From: Paenibacillus nasutitermitis
GTDB lineage: Bacteria > Bacillota > Bacilli > Paenibacillales > Paenibacillaceae
Direction: 5' to 3'
Assembly: GCF_014641075.1 (NCBI RefSeq)
Contig: NZ_BMHP01000005.1
Span: 1-64,000 of the forward strand
DNA: 64,000 nucleotides
Numbering within the stretch: position 1 is the first letter of the stretch; each line of letters begins with the position of its first letter. The translations under genes and the position numbers were made by a program. Shown here in pieces: positions 25,959 through 33,512 of this stretch. The notes beneath the pieces are model-generated. The model was not told where the DNA came from. It was given only the letters and a program-made list of their open reading frames with translations, and searched no databases.

Positions 25959-28607
25959 TCATCTACCAATGAGCCCGATCCATTCCCAATACGGCACGCA
26001 TAGAACCGTTGCGAGCACGACGGCGATTACGTAGCTGACAGCGATCTTCTGGCCCTGCCGGTGACTGAACGATTTTCCTTCCGCGCTGTAATACGCCGTT
26101 AGATACGTCGGGGACTGGTACGCGAAGAGGAAGGGATCTGTCGACAGCAGAATGACGAATACGAGCACCCAGGGATGGATACCGGCCTGTCCGGCTAGCG
26201 GCAGCATGGAGATCGTGAGCAGGATGACGGCCGGGTCATCCCGTACCACAAGTGTAACGGCAAACGATAGCACGATGACGGCCAATAAAAAGAGCAGCGG
26301 GCTGGCCAGAAAGGGTTCCATATAATCCCCCAGAAATAAGGTCATCGCTTCAATAATGCCCAACTGCCGGGCGGCCTGCGCGAAGCTGAAAGCGACTCCG
26401 ATAAACAGCAGGAATGTCCAGTCGATACCGCTTTTGAGCGTCTTCGTATCCAGTGCCCCGCTGATTACCAGCACCGCAAAACCAAGCAGCATCACCCAGG
26501 TATTGTCGATGCCATGCAGCGGCTGGGCAATGAGCAGCCCAATGCTCCCCAGCACCGTAAACATCGTGATTTTCTCTTCCCTCGTAAAGCTGCCCAGCAC
26601 CTTCAATTGATCATCCAGCACTTTCCGGGATACCGCCTTCGGCTGCTCCACATTCTTGAACAAGGTCTTGATCGATAGCAGCATGACAGCCGTGAAAATA
26701 ATAAACGCCGGCAGCGCATACAAGAACCATTTGAACCAGGACAGCTGCTGCGCCCCCGGGATCAGCCCGTAGGCCATTACATTTGTATAAGAGCCGGTAA
26801 GAATGAATGGCGCGGTAAACCCGTAAAATATCATGGCTGCAAGCCCAAGCCCCGCCGCTCCCCTGCTCTGCGGACGAAAACCCATCAGCTCCGAAAGCGT
26901 CCGTGCAATCGGCACGCCCAGCGCTACCTTGGCGGAGGAGGAGGGAATCATCGGATTGAGCAGCATGCCCCCCGCCACAATGCCCCACAGCTGGCCTCTA
27001 TAGTGGGTCGGAAACAGCCTGAGCGCGTGCAGCGACAGCCGGTACAGGATGCCCGACTTGGTAATAACGGCACCAAGGGCGAGAATAAAAAACATATACA
27101 GCCAGGTCGGCGTAGCAAAGCCCGACAGCGCAACCTCCGGCTGTACGAGCCCTCCCACAGTCCACAGCATGGCCATAAACAAAGCCACCAGATAATCCGG
27201 AATAATATTGACGATCCACAAGATGACAGCCGCGATCCCGATGCCGATAAAATCCATCCCCTGACGCGACAGTCCGGCCACGGGAGGAGCAAAATGAAAA
27301 TAAGCCAGGCTCGCGATAACCAGCAGAAGGGCAACCAGGCCGGTCATCCGCTGCTGTTTCCAGAAGCCGCCCGCCTGATCGGCCATCTGCCTGCTTTTGC
27401 GGCTGTCCAGCCTTTGCTTGGCCAGATTGTAGCTTCTGTCCCGGTCCTGGCCGGCCATGCCGGAGAGCGTTTGTTCGGAGCCTGCAGCCGTCTCCGCCAT
27501 CTGCAAAAATTCCAGAGCCTTCTGTTTCATATCCAAACGATGGCAAAGCTCCGCTCCGTATTCATAGAGGCTGGCCATCTGATGGACGGAATAGTTGTGC
27601 GTACGGGAAAACGCTGTTTCCAGCCGTGCCAGCCCCTTTGCATGGCCGGCCTCTGAGCATCCCTTCAAATAACGTTCAAATATCCGGTAGTCGGCAATCA
27701 GCAGCTCGTCCGGACAAGAGTCCAATAAAAGGCAAAGCTCTGCCTCAAGAGACTCGCCGACCGCCGGCTGCCCGGCAGCTGCATCCGCAGAGCCGACAAG
27801 CGCAAGGATAGCCGGCCATTCCCCTGCTTCCGCATAAACAGCCGCGGCGGCGGCAAGTCCATGATGCCTGGCCAAATATTCCCCGGCGCTTGCGATCATG
27901 CTTTTCCTCTTCGCATAGCCGTATTTCTCAACAAACAGCTCTGAGAGCACAGACCGCAGCCCAGGCTCCATGCTGTACAACGCTCCGCCTTGCGTCTGCC
28001 CTGCCGGATGGAGGCTGCCTCTTAGGCCTGCGCTTGCTGCCAGCTGATGCTGGAGCGAATCGATCCCGCAGGCGGATTCAATCCAGTCCATGCTGAACAG
28101 CGGCATCAGCGAGCAAACAAGCAGCCCTTCCGGAAGCGGCTCCGGCAGGTCAGCCAGCTTGTCAGCGGCCTGCTTCAGCTTCGCTTCCCTGGATTCCTGC
28201 AGGCGGGTGTTGGTATGAATCAGACGCTGGGACAGAAGCCGGATAAAATAGGTGGAAATTGAGGCCTTCCCTTCCATTAACGTCTGAAACATCTCCAGAT
28301 CGATGACGAACAGCTCCGCATGGTCTGCGGCCATGGCGGTTGCGGAACGGGGCTCGCCCGTTAGAAGCGCCATTTCGCCGAGTGTGTCGCCAGCCGCAAT
28401 CCGGGTCAGCAAGCGGTCCTGTCCTTCCGGGCTGGAAGCGAACAGTTCAATCATGCCCTTTTCAATAATATACATGCAGCTTCCTTCGTCGCCCTGACGG
28501 AACAGCACCTCCCCGGGGGGAAGAGAAAGCTTGCCGAGCTTGCCCAATATCTGCGCCAGCTCCAAGTTGCTAAGTCCCTTAAACATTTCAATGCTATGTA
28601 TACTCAC
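25959..28607 (-). CDS. Cyclic-nucleotide-binding-domain / SLC13-type anion transporter fusion
   Basis: 882 aa. Residues of about 1-135 are a cNMP-binding domain: LSLPPGEVLFRQGDEGSCMYI, then GDTLGEMALLTGEPRSATA, the phosphate-binding cassette. Residues of about 140-400 are helical and Ala/Leu-rich with no recognised family. From about 415 to the C-terminus are some 12 membrane helices of the DASS/SLC13 type, with NIIPDYLVALFMA, LNPMIPSSSAKVALG and VVRDDPAVILLT in place of the usual SNT signatures. It would be a dicarboxylate, sulfate or similar anion carrier gated or tuned by a nucleotide. The start is GTG at 28607 with AGGTGG upstream. It is transcribed alone. Confidence 0.85.
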   Translation of the reverse strand: MSIHSIEMFKGLSNLELAQILGKLGKLSLPPGEVLFRQGDEGSCMYIIEKGMIELFASSPEGQDRLLTRIAAGDTLGEMALLTGEPRSATAMAADHAELFVIDLEMFQTLMEGKASISTYFIRLLSQRLIHTNTRLQESREAKLKQAADKLADLPEPLPEGLLVCSLMPLFSMDWIESACGIDSLQHQLAASAGLRGSLHPAGQTQGGALYSMEPGLRSVLSELFVEKYGYAKRKSMIASAGEYLARHHGLAAAAAVYAEAGEWPAILALVGSADAAAGQPAVGESLEAELCLLLDSCPDELLIADYRIFERYLKGCSEAGHAKGLARLETAFSRTHNYSVHQMASLYEYGAELCHRLDMKQKALEFLQMAETAAGSEQTLSGMAGQDRDRSYNLAKQRLDSRKSRQMADQAGGFWKQQRMTGLVALLLVIASLAYFHFAPPVAGLSRQGMDFIGIGIAAVILWIVNIIPDYLVALFMAMLWTVGGLVQPEVALSGFATPTWLYMFFILALGAVITKSGILYRLSLHALRLFPTHYRGQLWGIVAGGMLLNPMIPSSSAKVALGVPIARTLSELMGFRPQSRGAAGLGLAAMIFYGFTAPFILTGSYTNVMAYGLIPGAQQLSWFKWFLYALPAFIIFTAVMLLSIKTLFKNVEQPKAVSRKVLDDQLKVLGSFTREEKITMFTVLGSIGLLIAQPLHGIDNTWVMLLGFAVLVISGALDTKTLKSGIDWTFLLFIGVAFSFAQAARQLGIIEAMTLFLGDYMEPFLASPLLFLLAVIVLSFAVTLVVRDDPAVILLTISMLPLAGQAGIHPWVLVFVILLSTDPFLFAYQSPTYLTAYYSAEGKSFSHRQGQKIAVSYVIAVVLATVLCVPYWEWIGLIGR

Positions 28608-28811
28608 GCGCGGTCCACCTACACTTGTCGTTAATCATCGTTATACTCTATCTTATCGGTTTTTGGGAGAAGGTCCTATTAGCTAAAGTTAATTCCACCT
28701 TTTATTTGGCGCATTTTTTTGCTACCGGACAAAATAATGCCTGATAGATGAATCAAAACAAAGCAGCGGAGCCCTCCATTTTCGATCCTAATCATCACCA
28801 ACGCGAAAAAA

Positions 28812-28847
28812 AATCACTGATCATTCCCTAAGGAATAAAAAGTGATT
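28812..28847 (-). terminator. Terminator after the pirin operon
   Basis: Outer arms aatcact and agtgatt (28812-28818 with 28841-28847) flank an inner inverted repeat (attcc/ggaat). The minus-strand side ends in a run of T (28806-28813 as A on plus). Confidence 0.75.
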
Positions 28848-28861
28848 GTGATCGCAACGGC

Positions 28862-29191
28862 TTATTCGGTCATGAACGTATCCGGCGTGTATTCAATTCG
28901 CGAGTCAGCGACAATAATCAATTGCCCCGAGGCAGCATCGTATTCCACCGGCCCTTCCTTAATGTAATACCAGATCTTCACGGTCGGCGCGTCCTCGAAA
29001 TCGTGAAAGAGGAACATATTCAGCTCATGCTTGAAAGCCAGCAGTTCCCGAATGTTGTCGCTCAAAGGCACGGAAACCGTAAATTTCCAGCCTTCGCCAT
29101 GCGATTCCGCCTTATAGGGCACCGGCTCATTCCGGGTGTCGATGAAGACAGGTCCGCCTACTGCATGCTTAACGATAAAGGTTTCCTTCAT
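28862..29191 (-). CDS. Small conserved hypothetical protein next to pirin
   Basis: 109 aa, soluble and acidic, with beta-rich stretches (KFTVSVPLSDNIRELL, VKIWYYIKEGPVEYD). I do not recognise the family. GAAGGAGGAAATCATTA precedes the ATG. It starts 17 bp after the pirin stop and shares its transcript, which ends in the hairpin at 28812-28847. Confidence 0.65.
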   Translation of the reverse strand: MKETFIVKHAVGGPVFIDTRNEPVPYKAESHGEGWKFTVSVPLSDNIRELLAFKHELNMFLFHDFEDAPTVKIWYYIKEGPVEYDAASGQLIIVADSRIEYTPDTFMTE

Positions 29192-29208
29192 TAATGATTT
29201 CCTCCTTC

Positions 29209-29907
29209 TTAGGGCAGGTCGATCAGCATGACGAAGGATGCCTCATCTGCCGATAGCGTCAAACGGGTGACGGATTCAATCCGCGCGGTATCTCGTTGGC
29301 CCAGTGAAATTTCATTCGCAGCGACAGAACCTTCGATAAGAAACAAAAACATGCGCCGGCCCTCTTCCTGGGTAAAGGATAATGTTTTCCCGGCTTCCAG
29401 CCTTCCCAGGTAAATCGTCATATCCTGCTGAATGCTCGCCGATTGCCCGGCGCCGTCTGGCGTGACGACAGGAATCAGTGCATTGGTCAGCTGCGAGGCA
29501 TCGTACCGGCCTGTTTCATAGGATGGGGCAAGCCCACGTTCCCGGGGCATAAACCACAATTGAAGCAGGTTCAGCTCCTCCGTATCCGAAGGATTAAATT
29601 CAGCATGGACGATACCGGTACCAGCCGACATGCGCTGAAGCTCATTCACCGATGCCGTTTCCACATTGCCTAGACTGTCCTCATGGCGGATTTGGCCTTT
29701 CAGAACAATGCTGACGATTTCCATATCGCTGTGCGGATGGGCACCGAAGCCTTTGCCGGGAGCTAAATAATCATCATTGCAAACCCGCATCACGCTAAAG
29801 CCTGTATTATCGGGGTCGGCGTATTCACCAAAAGCAAAGCTCGGCCGGCTGCGCAGCCAACCGTTGTCCACCGAATATCGTTCATCAGCAGCAAATACCT
29901 GGATCAT
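29209..29907 (-). CDS. Pirin family protein (YhhW-like bicupin)
   Basis: 232 aa. FGAHPHSDMEIVSIVLKG is the pirin metal-binding motif (two His and a Glu), followed by the partner His/Glu block SAGTGIVHAEFNPS. The second cupin is FLFLIEGSVAANEISL. Bacterial members can act as quercetin 2,3-dioxygenases or as redox-linked regulators. The ATG at 29907 has GGAGGGGATAGAG upstream; the residues before it in frame have no ribosome site. It leads a two-gene operon. Confidence 0.88.
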   Translation of the reverse strand: MIQVFAADERYSVDNGWLRSRPSFAFGEYADPDNTGFSVMRVCNDDYLAPGKGFGAHPHSDMEIVSIVLKGQIRHEDSLGNVETASVNELQRMSAGTGIVHAEFNPSDTEELNLLQLWFMPRERGLAPSYETGRYDASQLTNALIPVVTPDGAGQSASIQQDMTIYLGRLEAGKTLSFTQEEGRRMFLFLIEGSVAANEISLGQRDTARIESVTRLTLSADEASFVMLIDLP

Positions 29908-30082
29908 CTCTATCCCCTCCAATTCTAACTATTTAATATTTACTAACTTAATTATAGTTAATTTACATGCCTATTACAACTGATTCTCCTTTTGCGGCTC
30001 GAACTCCTTCCTCATTAAAAGATAGGCCATGATAGCGGGACTATAAGCAAGCCGATACAAGCGGAAGTACTTATTCCAAAAA

Positions 30083-30131
30083 AAAGCCGCCATCAGGTGT
30101 CGGAAATTCAACATCCCCTCTGTGCGGCTTT
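30083..30131 (-). terminator. Terminator after the GlsB-type gene
   Basis: Arms aaagccgc (30083-30090) and gcggcttt (30124-30131) with an A-run on the plus strand, giving a T-run in the minus direction. Confidence 0.6.
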
Positions 30132-30161
30132 ATCCTGCATATTCGTTTCATATCCAGAAGA

Positions 30162-30413
30162 CTAGGTTCTTCTGCTGGTTCTCATGATCGCACTCAGGAT
30201 CAGAACCACGACAATGGCACCGATAATGGCCGGTACGAGCGCGAAATCCGCTGCCCGCGGACCCCAGTCGCCCAGAATCAGTGTACCCAGCCAAGCGCCG
30301 ACAAAACCAGCGATGATGTTGCCGATAATCCCGCCCGGAACGTCCCGTCCCACGATTAATCCCCCGAGCCAACCAATGATGCCGCCTATAATTAAAGTCC
30401 ATAGTAAATGCAT
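30162..30413 (-). CDS. GlsB/YeaQ/YmgE-family stress-response membrane protein
   Basis: 83 aa. Three hydrophobic helices with the family's glycine pattern (IIGGIIGWLGGLIVG, then GGIIGNIIAGFVGAWLG) and a basic C-terminus RTSRRT. These small transglycosylase-associated membrane proteins are commonly induced by stress; the mechanism is unknown. I pick the ATG at 30413 because GGAGG is 8 bp upstream, whereas the ATG at 30419 is too close to it. Confidence 0.87.
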   Translation of the reverse strand: MHLLWTLIIGGIIGWLGGLIVGRDVPGGIIGNIIAGFVGAWLGTLILGDWGPRAADFALVPAIIGAIVVVLILSAIMRTSRRT

Positions 30414-30631
30414 ATCCATATCCTCCTTTTGTGTTCGACAGTTGTTAGTATTTACAACTGGGTACAAGGTTAATACCCTGCGGAGCAACGGATAAATCAA
30501 TTCATTATTATTTTGCATAAAGTTCTATAATGATGGTCAAATCAGCGCCACGGTAGAATGCAGCCTGGAGTTGTACACATTTCCTAGTGTATCGCCTTCA
30601 AGGACAAAACATGCTAACCTGTCCCATTATT

Positions 30632-32857
30632 TTAGAGAACAAGCTGCAGCAGAAGGGATTCTCTTTGTTTCATTTTCAGCTGGACGACCGCATTGCCCGC
30701 TTCCTGCTTTGCCGGTTTCATAACAACCGTTTCTCCGCCGCGAATGACTACTGCTTCCCGGTAATCTTCATGAAGCTCAATGGCATACTCCCCCACGGCA
30801 TCCTCAAGATGGGCGATCATGATCGTACGCACAGCAGGAGCAGCGGAACGACGATTTAGCGCATAGCCGTCCAAATTCATCATATATAGCCGCTCATCAC
30901 TGCATGAAGCCCACTGATCCCAGAGCAGAGCCGCACGGAAAGTCTGTCCGGCGCCATAAATCTCCTGACCGGCATAACCGGTTTTGTCATCCTCCAGCGT
31001 CCCCAGATTTTCCAGCGGAATATAATCCAGCTCCGAAAGTCTGAATTTCTCCGGCAGGCATTTGGGAAAACAATAAAAGTTATTCATACGCGCTTGATTA
31101 AGTGCTCTGATCAGGCCGTCGGAAGGACTTCTGTCTTTCAGGGTAGAGGCGATTCTGGCTGCACATTCCAGATTCTCGAAGAATGCCGGATATAGCATGG
31201 GGGTACAAGCCTGAAACATTCCCCACAGCTTGTAATCCGTGAAGCCGGGATCATTGAACCAGTACATCATCCGTAAATTTTGCGCCAGCAAGTAACGGTA
31301 GGCTTCTTCATAGGCGATATCTCCTGTCTCTTTGAACAGCCCATCGGCGGCTTGAATCGCCATCGATAACAGAAAGGATTCCTGGTGCAGATCATTAACG
31401 GGCAGATGAAGCAGCACCCTCAGCGAACGCTCGGCCTCCTCCAGGTATCTTTTTTCCCCCTTAGCCCGGTACAGCAGCAGCATAAAATACGAATAGGCGC
31501 CTGCAACCGGGAGATTATCGCCATTGCCGTGCTTCTTTAGCTCCGGCGCACGGAACGATAGCGGAAACAGATAGGCGCTGCGCTGTGCCAGCGGGATGAC
31601 GACCGCCTCCACTGCCGCTTCAATCCGGGCGCTGGTTTCCCCATCTTCCTCAAACCAGGCTGCTCTCCACCATTCCTCCAGCAGGAAAATATACTGCCAG
31701 GTCCCCCATACCCGGGGGCGGTTCTCCAGAAATTCATCCCCCGCATGACGGATAAATTCCCATACCTTCCGCCGCAGCTCCTCATAGACCGGAGAGGGCG
31801 CGCTGCGGGATATTTCCGTAAGCGGATGGATCATCATCAAAGCCGCATCCATACCGGGTTGATTGCGAAAATCTACCGTCAACCCCTTGGCTTGAAAGGA
31901 TTCCTCCCAAGCCGGCGATACGCCGTTCACATAAGGAATCAGCATGTTATAGCTGCCGTTGCCGTTCCAGCAGGCGTCTTCATCCAGCAGATCCTCCGCG
32001 CAGCGAATGCCGAAATCCCGCCAGCTGGTTGCTCCGGGCGGAAGCGAAGCTTCACGCGGCACGAAATGCAGGCAGGCTTCTACAAGATCCACCACTGCGC
32101 TCCGCTCTGTCGGCGGCTCATCCATGGCGAGGCAGCGTAAAGCATAAGAGAAGCGGGAATGCTGCAGCGGAAATTCCACGGCAAGAGGAGCATCGCCGAT
32201 CAGGCCAACCACAAGATTCCCTTTTTCATGCGAATAATTCCGGCGCATACCGCATCGGTAATGCAAGAACCGGGGGATGCCCGCTTCCGCCATCCATCCC
32301 ATTTTCGTCATATTAAAGAACAGCATTACGCCGAATTTTTTATAAGAGTCATAATAATAGCAGGCCGGAAAATCATTTCCTCCGGCTTCATCATTCCACT
32401 TGGTCGGGTTATCGATGTTGGTCTTATACCAGACATGGTCCCCCCGCTCATACGGTGGAAGGTCGCCGAGCCCCACCGTAATCTCCGGTTCCGCCACGTT
32501 GGAATTGATGAGCATCGTTCCTTCTCCCATTAAAGCCAGATCCACCTGCAGCCAGCCGCTCTCCCGATCCGCGGTTATGGTCCCGCTCCATGTGTAGAGC
32601 AGCGTATCCTGATCCCGCTTCGTACCGCTGACTGCCAGCTCCAGAGCGGAGATCTGCCGGATCTCATCCGGATAAAGGTCGAACCGGCTGCCGCGGATGA
32701 GCGGCTGGAACTGCGCCGACATCGCCTCCCACTGGCCGCCTGTCTCATTCTGCAGGGTATACCCATATCCTTGCACATCATCTTTATATTGAAAAATCAT
32801 CCGGGAACGCTCGCCGCCCGGCAGCTCAAAGGTTTGATGCTTGGTTTGTGCCGTCAT
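30632..32857 (-). CDS. Large protein of unknown function, likely carbohydrate-related
   Basis: 741 aa, with no signal peptide or membrane segment. The first 230 residues are beta-rich (FELPGGERSRMIFQYKDD, then WLQVDLALMGEG), like an N-terminal sandwich. The rest is helical with paired aromatic motifs (WGTWQYIFLLEEWWRAAW, YLEEAERSLRVLLHLP, YYWFNDP-like and DKTGYAGQEIYGAGQTF), as expected of an alpha/alpha-toroid glycosidase or lyase. I cannot assign a CAZy family and no catalytic pair is certain. The ATG at 32857 has AGGAG 8 bp upstream; the GTG at 32866 overlaps that site. It follows the beta-mannosidase gene on the same strand but 620 bp of repeat DNA lie between. Confidence 0.7.
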   Translation of the reverse strand: MTAQTKHQTFELPGGERSRMIFQYKDDVQGYGYTLQNETGGQWEAMSAQFQPLIRGSRFDLYPDEIRQISALELAVSGTKRDQDTLLYTWSGTITADRESGWLQVDLALMGEGTMLINSNVAEPEITVGLGDLPPYERGDHVWYKTNIDNPTKWNDEAGGNDFPACYYYDSYKKFGVMLFFNMTKMGWMAEAGIPRFLHYRCGMRRNYSHEKGNLVVGLIGDAPLAVEFPLQHSRFSYALRCLAMDEPPTERSAVVDLVEACLHFVPREASLPPGATSWRDFGIRCAEDLLDEDACWNGNGSYNMLIPYVNGVSPAWEESFQAKGLTVDFRNQPGMDAALMMIHPLTEISRSAPSPVYEELRRKVWEFIRHAGDEFLENRPRVWGTWQYIFLLEEWWRAAWFEEDGETSARIEAAVEAVVIPLAQRSAYLFPLSFRAPELKKHGNGDNLPVAGAYSYFMLLLYRAKGEKRYLEEAERSLRVLLHLPVNDLHQESFLLSMAIQAADGLFKETGDIAYEEAYRYLLAQNLRMMYWFNDPGFTDYKLWGMFQACTPMLYPAFFENLECAARIASTLKDRSPSDGLIRALNQARMNNFYCFPKCLPEKFRLSELDYIPLENLGTLEDDKTGYAGQEIYGAGQTFRAALLWDQWASCSDERLYMMNLDGYALNRRSAAPAVRTIMIAHLEDAVGEYAIELHEDYREAVVIRGGETVVMKPAKQEAGNAVVQLKMKQRESLLLQLVL

Positions 32858-33479
32858 CTCACTCACTCCTGTTCATGCTCTCTTTATGAAAAATATAGTA
32901 CGCCGTGGATTCAGTCCTCGTATGCTCCCGCACGAAGGTCGTCCCTTGCTCGTGCCGCGCGCGTGACCATCCGCTGGCACAGGCTCCCGGATGCCTCGCA
33001 CTAACAACAAGGAAAAACCTTGCTGCATTCCCACTGGTGGACCTGGATGCTCCCTCGGAACTCTCCAGCACGGAAAAACCTTCTTGCACCAGTTCCAGCC
33101 TCGCCTCCACTTGCTATAATAAGGAAAAACCTTGCTGCATTCCCACTGGCGGACCTGAATGCCCCATCGGAACTCTCCAGCACGGAAAAACCTTCTTGCA
33201 CCAGCTCAGCCTTGCCCTCACTTGCTGCAGCAAGGAAAAACCTTTCTGCATTCCCATTGGTGGACCTGGATGCTCCCTCGGACATCTCCAGCAAGATGAA
33301 CTAATCCATTAGTTCCCCCAAAGTGGTCGAAGCAGCGTCCTGTGTAAGATCATATTCACCTATAAAAGGTACTTTCGGAATAAATGAACGCCTTCACTTG
33401 CGAAAATTTGTTGGATTTCCCCAGCATGGGCTTTATATTTAAGGATTCAGCCCTATGGGGTCTGGCCCGGTGTCTGGCC
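32858..33479. other. Long intergenic region containing repeats, no gene seen
   Basis: 622 bp between two minus-strand genes. The core is the tandem repeat at 33009-33296; the right end is a short degenerate repeat that runs into the beta-mannosidase stop. Open frames cross the repeat on both strands but they encode only the repeat itself and have no ribosome sites. The promoter of the 741-aa gene should lie at the left end (about 32870-33000). Confidence 0.6.
33009..33296. repeat. Tandem intergenic repeat, about 112-bp unit, 2.6 copies
   Basis: Units start at 33009, 33121 and 33232. Each unit holds two subunits that begin with ggaaaaacctt, spaced alternately 61 and 51 bp (33011, 33072, 33123, 33184, 33234), so it is a higher-order repeat. 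Copies differ at only a few positions. It is not a CRISPR because there are no unique spacers. It may belong to a dispersed intergenic repeat family; function unknown. Confidence 0.85.
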
Positions 33480-33512
33480 CTATGAGGTCTGCCCGTACGG
33501 GGTCTGGCGCAC
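33450..33512. repeat. Degenerate short tandem repeat spanning the end of the beta-mannosidase gene
   Basis: The string ggtctggccc/ggtctgcccg recurs about four times, with variable 10-25 bp spacing, on both sides of the stop codon at 33480. It gives the C-terminal RQTPYGQTS and would give further GQTP units past the stop. Confidence 0.6.

Noticed and set aside
33009..33296. Possible CRISPR array
   Set aside because: Units are contiguous near-copies of about 112 bp with no unique spacers, and no cas genes are present.
32905..33312. Open frames on both strands across the tandem repeat
   Set aside because: The encoded sequences are just repeat translations (Cys/Pro or Ser/Gly-rich), without ribosome sites, on both strands at once.
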